Positions 16,738-25,205 of a stretch of DNA of 46,659 bases are shown piece by piece. The notes under the pieces were generated by a model. It was not told where the DNA came from, did not search any database, and saw only the letters and a program-made list of their open reading frames with translations. This DNA is from a candidate division KSB1 bacterium (lineage in GTDB: Bacteria > Zhuqueibacterota > Zhuqueibacteria > Oceanimicrobiales > Oceanimicrobiaceae): assembly GCA_022562085.1 (NCBI GenBank), contig JADFPY010000004.1, positions 1-46,659 on the forward strand, read 5' to 3'. The position numbers were made by a program, and so were the translations under genes. Within the stretch, counting starts at the first letter, position 1. Each line of letters begins with the position of its first letter.

Positions 16738-18446
16738 TGGATGTTAAGGGCAAAAAAATCATGGTGCTCGGCGGTTGGGGATTGGTAGGATTTGCCATTT
16801 GCCGAAACATTTTAGAAGAAGAACCTGGTGAGCTAATCGTCCATTCTTTAGACGAATGGGAAGCGAATGAGGCTTGTGAGAAACTAAAAAAAAACAATCT
16901 TGCCAATACAAAAATAACACCGAATTGGGGTAATATGTTCGTGCGCGAGGCCATGCAAGGGTTGAGTCGCGTAGAAATTTTAGAGAATTCTCAATATCGG
17001 GCGTGGTTGATTGAAGACGGTTTGGATGATTTGACTGAGGAAATACTACAGCGGTCTTATCTTTTCCAGGTCGTAAGTAGCGTCCGTCCGGATATTTTGA
17101 TTGACTGCGTCAATTCGGCAACAGCAGTCGCTTACCAGGACGTCTTTACAGGCTACTACAATTTAAAAGGCGAGTTGAAACAATTTAAAGAAAAGAAGGT
17201 TTATTCTGACACGCTTGTTTCCGAAGTTGAGAAGATTCTGTGCACGCTTTACATACCGCAGCTAATCCGGCATGTGCAGATTCTGTACGAGGCAATGCGA
17301 CGCTCGAAAACCGGATTCTACCTCAAAATCGGAACGAGCGGTACGGGTGGGATGGGTTTAAATATCCCTTATACCCATTCTGAAGAGAAGCCTTCCCGAA
17401 CTTTGTTAAGTAAATCTTCTGTAGCCGGCGCCCACAGTTTGCTCTTATTTCTCATGGCACGCACACCGGACGCACCGATTACAAAAGAAATTAAACCAAC
17501 TGCGGCAATTGCCTGGAAAAAGATTGCTTATGGTGAAATAAAACAGGGCAGCCACAGTGTCGAATTGTATGATTGCCCACCTGAAAATGCGCTTACGTTA
17601 GATGGCCACCTCGATAAAAATGGACCGCAAAATTGGGTTAAACTCGATGGTAAAGTTCTCAAATCAGTCTACGTTGATACCGGTGAAAACGGCACTTTTT
17701 CATACGGTGAGTTTTCCGCGATTTCTTCTTCCGGACAGATGGAGCTTGTGACTCCTGAAGAGATTGCCAAAAGCGTAGTCTACGAAATCAAAGGCGGTAA
17801 CACCGGGCATGACGTCATTAATGCTTTGGATAATGCGACTATGGGGCCTACATATCGCGCCGGTCTCATGCGCCAACATGCTCTGACGAAAATGCAGAAA
17901 TTGATGGCAGAAAATAACTGTGACAGCATAGCCTTTGAACTTTTGGGACCACCGCGTTTAAGCAAACTTTTATATGAGGCACATTTGTTTAAAAAGGTTT
18001 GCGGTAGCATGGAAAAGTTACGTGACACCGATGCAGCAAGAGTGTCAGGTCAGCTCGAAGATTTGATATCAAATGACGCGGAACTTAGATCGTCCATTTT
18101 ATCAATTGGTATCCCGATTCTTATGAAGGACGGAAAAAATTTGCTGCGCGGGCCAATTATCAAAATTCCCGCTTACCGGGGAGAAAATAAATTCACGATT
18201 AATCCGGAAGCGATTGATATTTGGGCGAAAGATGGCTGGGTTGATTTGAGGCCTAGCAATGTAGCTTTCTGGCAGCAGAGAATGAATCAAATTTTTGATG
18301 AAATCGAATCTGTCCCGGCGGATGACACCAGTTCACAATTTGTTAGAGATCGCACTTATTGGCTTGAAGATGACGAGATAGATATTGGTAAGGTCGTTGG
18401 ATGGATTTTCTCCAATGAGGAACAGGGACTGAGGATGAAAGACTAA
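16737..18446 (+). CDS. Uncharacterised Rossmann-fold (SDR-like) protein
   Basis: A 569-residue cytoplasmic protein. The start ATG 16737 overlaps the rluB stop (TAATG) and has AGAGG nine bases upstream, so it is preferred to TTG 16731. Residues 3-25 (KGKKIMVLGGWGLVGFAICRN) form an NAD(P)-binding beta-alpha-beta with GGWGLVG. Further landmarks are DILIDCVNSATAVAYQD, the Gly-rich KIGTSGTGGMGLNIPYTHSE (about 200-220), VYVDTGENGTFSYGEFSAIS and KGGNTGHDVINALDNATMGP. It is far longer than ordinary short-chain dehydrogenases, and the C-terminal 300 residues match nothing I recognise. Placed between rluB and cmk, it may be a sugar- or lipid-linked oxidoreductase; function is unassigned. Confidence 0.75.
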   Translation: MDVKGKKIMVLGGWGLVGFAICRNILEEEPGELIVHSLDEWEANEACEKLKKNNLANTKITPNWGNMFVREAMQGLSRVEILENSQYRAWLIEDGLDDLTEEILQRSYLFQVVSSVRPDILIDCVNSATAVAYQDVFTGYYNLKGELKQFKEKKVYSDTLVSEVEKILCTLYIPQLIRHVQILYEAMRRSKTGFYLKIGTSGTGGMGLNIPYTHSEEKPSRTLLSKSSVAGAHSLLLFLMARTPDAPITKEIKPTAAIAWKKIAYGEIKQGSHSVELYDCPPENALTLDGHLDKNGPQNWVKLDGKVLKSVYVDTGENGTFSYGEFSAISSSGQMELVTPEEIAKSVVYEIKGGNTGHDVINALDNATMGPTYRAGLMRQHALTKMQKLMAENNCDSIAFELLGPPRLSKLLYEAHLFKKVCGSMEKLRDTDAARVSGQLEDLISNDAELRSSILSIGIPILMKDGKNLLRGPIIKIPAYRGENKFTINPEAIDIWAKDGWVDLRPSNVAFWQQRMNQIFDEIESVPADDTSSQFVRDRTYWLEDDEIDIGKVVGWIFSNEEQGLRMKD

Positions 18447-18459
18447 ATGAGATGCTTTA

Positions 18460-19140
18460 TTGAAAAAAAGAGTAGTCATTGCGATTGATGGGCCAGCGGG
18501 GTCAGGGAAGAGCACCATTGCAAGACTGGTTGCGAAAAAACTAAAGATTTTGTATGTTGACTCTGGGGCAATTTACCGTGCTTATACGTTGCAATATTTA
18601 CGGGAAGGAATTAAACTGGAGGACCAGAAGGCCCTGTCGGCTTTTCTGGAACGGCTGACAATTAATTTGGAAAATGGGGAAACAGGTACTCAGGTATTTG
18701 TAAATGGAGAAAACGTCTCAAGAGAAATTCGATCTTCGGAGGTGACTGCAAGCGTTTCTTCAATTTCCGAAAACACGAGCATTCGGGACAGAGTCACACG
18801 AAAATTGAGGATTGAAACCGAACATAATTCTGTCGTGATGGATGGCAGGGACATCGGCACAGTGGTATTTCCGGATGCGGAACTAAAGATTTTCTTAACA
18901 GCTTCGATAGATGAACGTGCCAGGCGCAGAAAGAATGACTTAAAATCACCAGGTGTTGAAACTGATTTGGGAAAAATTAAGAACGATATTCAAAGAAGAG
19001 ATAAGCATGATTCGGAACGCAACCTCGCGCCACTACAGAAGCCGGATGCCGCAATTCTCTTAGATACAACGAATTTAACAATTGACGAGTGTGTTGATTT
19101 TATTGTAAAAAAGGCAATAGGTTTAGAAAAAAGTGTTTGA
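18460..19140 (+). CDS. cmk: Cytidylate kinase
   Basis: A 226-residue CMP/dCMP kinase. The P-loop AIDGPAGSGKSTIARLVAKKL is at the N-terminus, then YVDSGAIYRAYTLQYL, the substrate-binding SREIRSSEVTASVSSIS, VVMDGRDIGTVVFPDAELKIFLTAS, and the lid region IQRRDKHDSERNLAPLQKP. The gene uses a TTG start at 18460 with GAGATG upstream; there is no in-frame ATG before the P-loop. cmk directly before rpsA is a widely conserved pairing. Confidence 0.96.
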   Translation: MKKRVVIAIDGPAGSGKSTIARLVAKKLKILYVDSGAIYRAYTLQYLREGIKLEDQKALSAFLERLTINLENGETGTQVFVNGENVSREIRSSEVTASVSSISENTSIRDRVTRKLRIETEHNSVVMDGRDIGTVVFPDAELKIFLTASIDERARRRKNDLKSPGVETDLGKIKNDIQRRDKHDSERNLAPLQKPDAAILLDTTNLTIDECVDFIVKKAIGLEKSV

Positions 19141-19210
19141 GTATGTTCGCATTCAAGTTTTCAAGATAACTCTAAAATGGGTTTTCATTCAGCACTTCAA
19201 ATATTAACTC

Positions 19211-19239
19211 TTGAACACGAACCAAACTTTGTCTATAAG
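19211..19239 (+). promoter_or_regulatory. Sigma70-type promoter of rpsA
   Basis: TTGAAC (19211-19216) and TATAAG (19234-19239) are separated by exactly 17 bases. Initiation near 19246 gives a short leader with a very strong ribosome-binding site (TAAGGAGG, 19255-19262) before ATG 19272. It lies in the 131-base cmk-rpsA gap, so rpsA can be expressed separately from cmk. Confidence 0.65.
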
Positions 19240-19271
19240 CAAAAACAAATACATTAAGGAGGTACTTTTTC

Positions 19272-21479
19272 ATGTCAACTAACACTGATCAATTTCCTGA
19301 AAAGGAAAACGAATCAAACCAAATGGAAGGAGGAGAAACTGCGGTAGCGGAAAAGGTCGAAAACAATAAGAAATCAGCTGATTCTAAAAAATCCGCTGAG
19401 AAAACTTATACTTTTGAGGAGCTTGCGGATGAGCAAGAATACCCGGAAGATGAATTTAAAGAAATGGTGAATCTCTACGAGCAAACACTCACCGATTTTG
19501 TTGAAGGAGAAATGGTCATTGGCAAGGTTCTGGCAGTCAACGATAAAGATGTGGCTGTGGATATTGGTTTTAAATCAGAAGGTATAATCCCAATCGAAGA
19601 ATTCAACGATCCGAAAGCGATCCAGATTGGAGATGATATCGAGGTATTTCTTGATAACGTCGAAAATAAGGATGGTCAGCTTGTCCTTTCAAAAAAGAAA
19701 GCCGATTTTCTACGAGTATGGGAGAAAATTATCCAGTGTCATGACGAAAACGAAATCCTTGAAGGCACTTGCATGCGTAGAATTAAGGGCGGAATTGTGG
19801 TTGACTTGATGGGAGTTGACGCTTTTCTCCCAGGCTCTCAAATAGATGTAAAACCAATTCGGGATTTTGATGCGGTAATTGGCAAAACAATGGATTTTAA
19901 AATTGTTAAAGTAAACGAGCTCCGCAAAAATATCGTGGTTTCGCACCGGGCTCTGGTCGAGGAAGGCATGAAAGAGCAGCGCGCCCAGATCCTTGAGAAT
20001 CTCGAGAAAGGACAGGTACTCGAAGGCACAGTTAAAAACATCACAGATTTCGGAGTCTTTATCGATCTGGGAGGGGTTGACGGACTGCTCCACATTAATG
20101 ATCTCGCCTGGGGTCGCGTAGGTCATCCTTCCGAAGTTGTTGCGCTTGACGAAAAGATAAATATCCAGATTTTGGATTTTAATGAAGATAAAAATCGGAT
20201 TTCTTTGGGATTGAAACAGCTTCAGCCTCATCCGTGGGACGATGTAAAAGATAAATATAAGGAAGGCGAAATTATCAAAGGAAAAGTTGTGAACATTTCC
20301 GATTATGGTTCATTTATCGAGCTGGAAAAAGGAGTGGAAGGTTTAATTCACATTTCCGAGATGTCCTGGACGCAGCATATTAAGCATCCCTCCAAGATTC
20401 TTTCTTTGGGTGAAACCGTTGAAGCTAAAATACTTAATCTCGATTTCGAGGGCCGAAAGATTTCCTTAGGGTTGAAGCAGCTTGAGCCCGATCCCTGGAG
20501 CGATATCGACGTCAAGTATCCGGTCGAATCGAAGCAGAAAGGAATCGTGCGAAATTTAACTAATTTTGGCGCTTTCGTTGAGTTGGAAGAGGGGATAGAC
20601 GGATTGATTCACATTTCCGATCTTTCTTGGACAAAAAAAGTTAGGCATCCGGGTGAGGTGGTCAAGAAAGGGGACGAAGTCGAAGTCATGGTTCTAAAAA
20701 TGGACAAAGGCAATCGCAGAATTTCCCTCGGTTATAAACAGACAATGGAAAATCCGTGGGATAATTTTGAAAAAGCTTATAAGCTGGAAACAATAACCAA
20801 AGCCAAGATTGTACGCATGATTGAAAAAGGCGTCATTGTTGAGTTGCCTGAAGTTGTTGATGGATTTGTGCCTCTCTCGCAATTAAAGAAAGAAGGCATT
20901 CAAAAACCCTCTGATGCATATCAGGTTGGTGATGAATTAGAGCTTTTTGTAATCGAGTTCAACAAAGAGAATAAAAAGATTATCTTGTCCGAAAAACACG
21001 CAGTCCAAGGTGAGAAAGGCAAACCGGAGCTTGCGGTCGATGACAAAGAAGCGATTGCCGAATTTGAGAAGGAGATTTCAGCACCTGGGTCAGCCGGAGT
21101 AAAGAGGGATTCCAAAGCAAATTCAAGCAGAGTGCTGGCGGACAAAGCGGCGGCGGCAACAGAAGCCAGGGTTGAAACTCCGGCAGAAGTAACAGAAGCA
21201 CCTGAAGCAGCAAAGGCTGAAGTTTCGGAGGAGACTGCGGATGAAGCAACTTCCGATGAACCTGAATCCACAAAGGATAAAGCGGAGGCGGCAACAGAAG
21301 CCATGGTTGAAACTCCGGCAGAAGTAACAGAAGCACCTGAAGCAGCAAAGGCTGAAGTTTCGGAGGAGACTGCGGATGAAGCAACATTTGATGAAGCTGA
21401 ATCCACAAAGAGCGAAGAAGAAGCTGAAACTAAATCCGCTAAATCGAAGGAAAAGGAAGGAGAAGAAGAGACGGATTAG
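19272..21479 (+). CDS. rpsA: 30S ribosomal protein S1
   Basis: A 735-residue S1, which helps the 30S subunit bind and unfold mRNA. After an acidic, Lys-rich N-terminal extension (about 75 residues) there are six S1 OB-fold repeats between roughly residues 80 and 580, clearest in domains 3-5 (GVFIDLGGVDGLLHINDLAW, GSFIELEKGVEGLIHISEMSW, GAFVELEEGIDGLIHISDLSW). The last 130 residues are a low-complexity Glu/Ala/Thr tail that contains a near-perfect 45-residue duplication. E. coli S1 is 557 residues, so both termini are extended. A strong Shine-Dalgarno is present, which is unusual for S1 genes of Gammaproteobacteria. Confidence 0.95.
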   Translation: MSTNTDQFPEKENESNQMEGGETAVAEKVENNKKSADSKKSAEKTYTFEELADEQEYPEDEFKEMVNLYEQTLTDFVEGEMVIGKVLAVNDKDVAVDIGFKSEGIIPIEEFNDPKAIQIGDDIEVFLDNVENKDGQLVLSKKKADFLRVWEKIIQCHDENEILEGTCMRRIKGGIVVDLMGVDAFLPGSQIDVKPIRDFDAVIGKTMDFKIVKVNELRKNIVVSHRALVEEGMKEQRAQILENLEKGQVLEGTVKNITDFGVFIDLGGVDGLLHINDLAWGRVGHPSEVVALDEKINIQILDFNEDKNRISLGLKQLQPHPWDDVKDKYKEGEIIKGKVVNISDYGSFIELEKGVEGLIHISEMSWTQHIKHPSKILSLGETVEAKILNLDFEGRKISLGLKQLEPDPWSDIDVKYPVESKQKGIVRNLTNFGAFVELEEGIDGLIHISDLSWTKKVRHPGEVVKKGDEVEVMVLKMDKGNRRISLGYKQTMENPWDNFEKAYKLETITKAKIVRMIEKGVIVELPEVVDGFVPLSQLKKEGIQKPSDAYQVGDELELFVIEFNKENKKIILSEKHAVQGEKGKPELAVDDKEAIAEFEKEISAPGSAGVKRDSKANSSRVLADKAAAATEARVETPAEVTEAPEAAKAEVSEETADEATSDEPESTKDKAEAATEAMVETPAEVTEAPEAAKAEVSEETADEATFDEAESTKSEEEAETKSAKSKEKEGEEETD
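21153..21410 (+). repeat. 135-bp tandem duplication in the rpsA acidic tail
   Basis: Two direct copies with a 135-base period: 21153-21275 and 21288-21410 match at all but a handful of positions over 123 bases, including silent positions. Each encodes an acidic segment with VETPAEVTEAPEAAKAEVSE. The near identity at DNA level implies a recent duplication by slippage or unequal crossover and predicts copy-number variation between strains. Confidence 0.92.
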
Positions 21480-21529
21480 CTTGAAAAATAGGTGCTAAGC
21501 GCATTTGATACTGAAATAAGGAAAATGCA

Positions 21530-21859
21530 ATGTGGGCAGTTAAGTGGTTTTTAGCCGTTATCTTGATTTTGATGGTTTTCGGATTCGCACTCCAAAATAA
21601 TAATGTCGACCATAAAGTTTCTGTAAACTTTGTGACCTGGGAGTACACTGCTGTACCGTTGTGGTTGGTAATTTATGCCTCTTTCGGGTTCGGTGTCTTA
21701 TTCTGGTTGATCGTTTCTGTGTTCCAAGTTCTGCAATTTAAAAGTGAAATTCGCCGTCTGAATAAAAGCCAAAACGAATTGCAGATCGAGCTTGATAATC
21801 TCAGGAATCTTCCAATTGGAGAGGATGACACCGGTTTTAATATCAAAGAAGAAACATAG
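21530..21859 (+). CDS. lapA: LapA-domain (DUF1049) inner-membrane protein
   Basis: A 109-residue protein with two transmembrane helices (about residues 5-22 and 42-64), the intervening QNNNVDHKVSVNFVTWEYT loop typical of LapA, and a C-terminal coiled coil (RRLNKSQNELQIELDNLRNL). AAGGAA lies upstream of the ATG. In Gammaproteobacteria LapA works with LapB in lipopolysaccharide assembly and LpxC turnover; the direct linkage to a LapB-like gene downstream supports the same pairing here. Confidence 0.85.
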   Translation: MWAVKWFLAVILILMVFGFALQNNNVDHKVSVNFVTWEYTAVPLWLVIYASFGFGVLFWLIVSVFQVLQFKSEIRRLNKSQNELQIELDNLRNLPIGEDDTGFNIKEET

Positions 21860-23017
21860 TTGTCTAAAATGGATTTCACCGTAATTTTAATTTTTGTGGT
21901 TTTGAGTGCTATTACGGCGCTGATGATGATTTTTGTTTTCAGAAAGAGATCCGCTGCCGGCCTCGAAGATGCATCTTCGGATTATGCAGAAGGCCTGAAT
22001 TTACTTTTGGCAGGCGACACGGAAAAGGCCTTGAAAAAATTCAAAGAGGCCGTTACAAAGAATAGCCAGAATATTGACGCTTACTTAAAAATTGGTGATA
22101 TTCTTCGGGAATCGGGTCAATTCGATCGCGCTGTAAACGTCCACAAATATTTGACTGTTCGTACCACACTAACTGCGAAGCAGAAGAGGGAAATTTATCA
22201 AAGTTTGGTAATGGATTATCAAGCTGCGCAGGAATACGATAAAGCTTTTGATGTGTTGGGCAAAATTATTTCTGAGGATAAGAATAACACCTGGGCTCAT
22301 GAAATGAAGTTAAAGCTTTACGAGCAAAAAGAAGAATGGGAGGATGCCTTTCAGGTTTACAAAAATCTCAAAAAAATAAGCAAGGAATTTAAAAACGGTA
22401 GATTGGCACTTTACAAAGTTCAGGAAGGGTTGAAGTTGAGTAAGAATGGCAAAGAAAAAGATGCCCAAGCTCGATTTCGCGACGCCATCAAAATTGATTC
22501 CCAAAGCCCTCCTGCCTATATTTACCTTGCCGACTCTTATCGGAATGAAGATCGAAAAGAGGATGCGCTAAAAGTTTTGAAGCAATTCGTGGAAAAGGTA
22601 CCTTCACAATCTTTTCTGGCGTTCGAGCTTATAAAAGAGTTGCTTTATGAGGGTGGCGTTTACGGTGAAATCGAAAATTTTTACCTTGAAATAATCAACA
22701 GCCAGCCGGATAACCATGAAGCTAAATTAGCGCTTGCGGAAAATTATAAGAAAAAAGGTGAAATCGAAAAAGCCGTTAATCTATGTTCGAGTATTTTGGA
22801 AAGCGACCCCTCAAATAAAGCGGCGAAACAATATTTGATCCGCCTTTATCATCATACTGGCCAAAAAGATGAAGCCCTGAATTTAGCCATAGAGTTAATC
22901 GAAGCATCTTCAAAACACAAGGAGAAGTTCAGATGTAGTAAGTGTCGGCATGAATCTGACAAGCCATTTTGGAGGTGCCCCGGCTGTTTTGAATGGGAGA
23001 CAGCAATTCAAAATTAA
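21860..23017 (+). CDS. lapB: LapB/YciM-like TPR protein with rubredoxin-type metal site
   Basis: A 385-residue protein with an N-terminal membrane anchor (about residues 6-26), then a series of TPR repeats (LAGDTEKALKKFKEAVTKNS, YLKIGDILRESGQFDRAV, and onward), ending in a CSKCRHESDKPFWRCPGC metal knuckle. That combination is diagnostic of LapB, which in E. coli presents LpxC to FtsH and couples LPS synthesis to demand. TTG 21860 immediately after the lapA stop is used because AAGAAG lies about eight bases upstream; ATG 21869 is an alternative. Implies an LPS-type outer membrane. Confidence 0.88.
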   Translation: MSKMDFTVILIFVVLSAITALMMIFVFRKRSAAGLEDASSDYAEGLNLLLAGDTEKALKKFKEAVTKNSQNIDAYLKIGDILRESGQFDRAVNVHKYLTVRTTLTAKQKREIYQSLVMDYQAAQEYDKAFDVLGKIISEDKNNTWAHEMKLKLYEQKEEWEDAFQVYKNLKKISKEFKNGRLALYKVQEGLKLSKNGKEKDAQARFRDAIKIDSQSPPAYIYLADSYRNEDRKEDALKVLKQFVEKVPSQSFLAFELIKELLYEGGVYGEIENFYLEIINSQPDNHEAKLALAENYKKKGEIEKAVNLCSSILESDPSNKAAKQYLIRLYHHTGQKDEALNLAIELIEASSKHKEKFRCSKCRHESDKPFWRCPGCFEWETAIQN

Positions 23018-23095
23018 GAGTACAAATAGCCTAAGAAGTTAGTTGTGTTATGTAAATAATCTATTTTCCGACTCTCTTTGAACTGATGAATTTAA

Positions 23096-23149
23096 AGTCA
23101 AATTATTCTCGTAAATCTAAGAGATATGTAATTTGACTTTTTCTTTTTC
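23096..23149 (+). terminator. Hairpin with T-rich tail abutting the SPOR gene start
   Basis: AGTCAAATTA (23096-23105) pairs perfectly with TAATTTGACT (23129-23138), and an inner TCTC/GAGA can extend the fold. A T-rich tract follows to 23149, one base before ATG 23151. It looks like the intrinsic terminator of the rpsA-lapA-lapB unit, but it also removes any room for a conventional ribosome-binding site for the next gene. Confidence 0.6.
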
Positions 23150-23150
23150 T

Positions 23151-23951
23151 ATGAAAACCGTACTTACTACTACTCTTTTATTCTTCCTGTTTTGTGCAAA
23201 CTATCTTTTTGCGCAAAAACCTCAATTCGATTTAAATCGGACCCTGAAGTCTTATAAACCTTCTGAAATCAAACAAAAAGTGGCAGCATTCGTTGATGAA
23301 AATAAAGGTACGCCTCTGGCTCTTTATTTGGAAGCGCTTACGGAAGCTAATGCACAGCAGGCAGTTGATAAATATATAGAACTCTTCACAAAATTTCCAA
23401 GTTCTCTGCAAGCGGAAGAGGCAACATTTAGAGTAGGTCAGTATTATTTTTCCCGGGGATTATATATTGCCGCCAGAAAATATTTCCTGGGACTGATTGA
23501 AAAATATCCTCAAACCGAATATGAAGATGATTCTATGTATTTTGCTGCTATATGCTTGATGGCTGCGAGAAAATATGAATCCGTTAGTGCTGAATTGCAA
23601 AAGTTTTTAACTAAACATCCCAGATCGCCGTTTTCGAAATTAGCGAAAGAAGACCTTAAGGAAATTAAATCGGCTGCAAAAAACAAAATTGTTAAACAAA
23701 AACCAAAAGATTCAAAAGGTCGACTTACTTTGCAAATAGGCGCATTTTCGCAAATTAATAACGCCTTAAATTTCCGTAACGATTTTTCCAAATTAGGGGT
23801 TTCCACAGAGATTCGCAAAAAAAAAAGAAACGGAGTCACCATTTACACGGTGACAGTTGGCTCATTTGATACCCGTGAATCTGCCGAGAGGTTTGGTATT
23901 AAATTCCAAAAAAAGTACGACAAGCCATACCGGATTATTAGTAAGAATTAA
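23151..23951 (+). CDS. Periplasmic SPOR-domain protein with TPR-like repeats
   Basis: About 266 residues. ATG 23151 gives a good signal peptide (MKTVLTTTLLFFLFCANYLFAQ, cleavage after AQ); the TTG at 23133 would add six residues inside the terminator's T-run. Residues 25-185 hold TPR/BamD-like helices (ALYLEALTEANAQQAVDKYI, FRVGQYYFSRGLYIAARKYF). The C-terminal 75 residues (RLTLQIGAFSQINNALNFRN... YTVTVGSFDTRESAERFG) form a SPOR domain, which binds denuded septal peptidoglycan. It probably acts at division sites or in septal wall processing, consistent with the amidase two genes on. Confidence 0.86.
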   Translation: MKTVLTTTLLFFLFCANYLFAQKPQFDLNRTLKSYKPSEIKQKVAAFVDENKGTPLALYLEALTEANAQQAVDKYIELFTKFPSSLQAEEATFRVGQYYFSRGLYIAARKYFLGLIEKYPQTEYEDDSMYFAAICLMAARKYESVSAELQKFLTKHPRSPFSKLAKEDLKEIKSAAKNKIVKQKPKDSKGRLTLQIGAFSQINNALNFRNDFSKLGVSTEIRKKKRNGVTIYTVTVGSFDTRESAERFGIKFQKKYDKPYRIISKN

Positions 23952-23969
23952 ACACCCAACTCTATTTCC

Positions 23970-25205
23970 ATGATCGCTGTAAAAGATGCAATTGAGATGA
24001 CATTAAACGAGGCCACCCGGTTAGGTGCTGCGGAGGTTGATCTCAAAGATGCATCAGGTTACATCCTGGCTGAAGATATTTTTTCCGATATCGACATGCC
24101 TCCTTTTGAAAAATCTTCAATGGATGGTTATGCGTTTAAAGCCGCTGATTGTCAAAATAATTCGACGGTTTTAGACGTAGTGGGTTCTATCCCCGCCGGA
24201 GTCTATCCAGATTTTGAAATCGAAAAAGGACAGGCAGCTAAGATTATGACGGGTGCACCGCTGCCGGAAGGTGCCGATAGCGTCCAGATGGTTGAGAAAA
24301 CTCAAGCCATCGGCGAAAATAAGGTTACAATTTTAGAACCGGTTCCGTTAGGAAGAAACGTCGCCAGAAAAAGTGAGATCATTAAAGCAGACTCTAAGGT
24401 GCTCTCAAAAGGAACATTTATTAGTCCGGCCGTCGCCGGTGCCCTGGCAACTGTAGGTAAAGCAACGGTCAGCATTTTTAAGAGACCGAAAGTCGGCATT
24501 CTGATTACCGGCGACGAACTGGTCGAAATTAATAGAAAGCCAGAAGCCGGCCAAATCAGAAATAGCAACGGTTATTCGCTACATAGTCAGGTGGTTGAGT
24601 CTGGGGCATTGCCTGAGCTGTTCGGAATAGCGCCGGATAATATTGAGTATTTAAATGAAAGCATTGAGCTTGGATTAGAAAAAGATGTGCTGTTGATTTC
24701 CGGCGGTGTTTCTATGGGAGATTATGATTTTGTCGAAGATGTTATGCTGAAACATGGTTTAAAAATATTTTATGACAAGGTTAATATCAAACCGGGAAAG
24801 CCAACGGTTTTTGGCCGAACCTCCGAGACACTCGTTTTCGGTTTGCCGGGGAATCCGGTTTCGGCCAGCACCATTTTCGAAGTTATCGTCCGGCCTGTCC
24901 TGCGTAAGATGATGGGGTTTTCATATTTACACAATGTCAAAACGAAGGCCACATTTGAAAAAAAATATGCCACCAAAACTAAGCGAGAGAACTATCAGCT
25001 GGCCTGGACTTTTTTACGAGACAATTTTTTTTGTACAACTGCCATTCAATCGAAGGGCTCTGCAGATGTAGTAGCGTTTGCAAAAAGTAATTCATATTTG
25101 ATTACCACTCACGAAAAACAAGAATTTAACCCGGGCGATACGGTTGATGTGATGTTGCGTCCTGAATTCTGGAAAAGTGGTGGGATTCAAGGCTTGGTAA
25201 ATTAA
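23970..25205 (+). CDS. moeA: Molybdopterin molybdenumtransferase MoeA
   Basis: A 411-residue MoeA, which inserts molybdate into adenylylated molybdopterin. Recognised stretches are DIDMPPFEKSSMDGYAFKA, AAKIMTGAPLPEGADSVQMVE, GRNVARKSEI, KVGILITGDELVEINRKPEAGQIRNSN, LISGGVSMGDYDFVEDVM, KPGKPTVFGR and FGLPGNPVSASTIFEVIVRP. Length and domain order are normal. No other molybdenum-cofactor gene is adjacent. The start lacks a clear Shine-Dalgarno, and the stop is immediately followed by the amidase ATG. Confidence 0.95.
   Translation: MIAVKDAIEMTLNEATRLGAAEVDLKDASGYILAEDIFSDIDMPPFEKSSMDGYAFKAADCQNNSTVLDVVGSIPAGVYPDFEIEKGQAAKIMTGAPLPEGADSVQMVEKTQAIGENKVTILEPVPLGRNVARKSEIIKADSKVLSKGTFISPAVAGALATVGKATVSIFKRPKVGILITGDELVEINRKPEAGQIRNSNGYSLHSQVVESGALPELFGIAPDNIEYLNESIELGLEKDVLLISGGVSMGDYDFVEDVMLKHGLKIFYDKVNIKPGKPTVFGRTSETLVFGLPGNPVSASTIFEVIVRPVLRKMMGFSYLHNVKTKATFEKKYATKTKRENYQLAWTFLRDNFFCTTAIQSKGSADVVAFAKSNSYLITTHEKQEFNPGDTVDVMLRPEFWKSGGIQGLVN

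Noticed and set aside
19141-19271. Possible S1 autoregulatory structure before rpsA
   Set aside because: Only weak short repeats are visible; the gap is adequately explained by a promoter and a strong ribosome-binding site.
20921-21408. Two overlapping minus-strand open frames (142 and 161 residues)
   Set aside because: They are antisense to the low-complexity acidic tail of rpsA and show the same internal duplication; frame openness is a composition effect.
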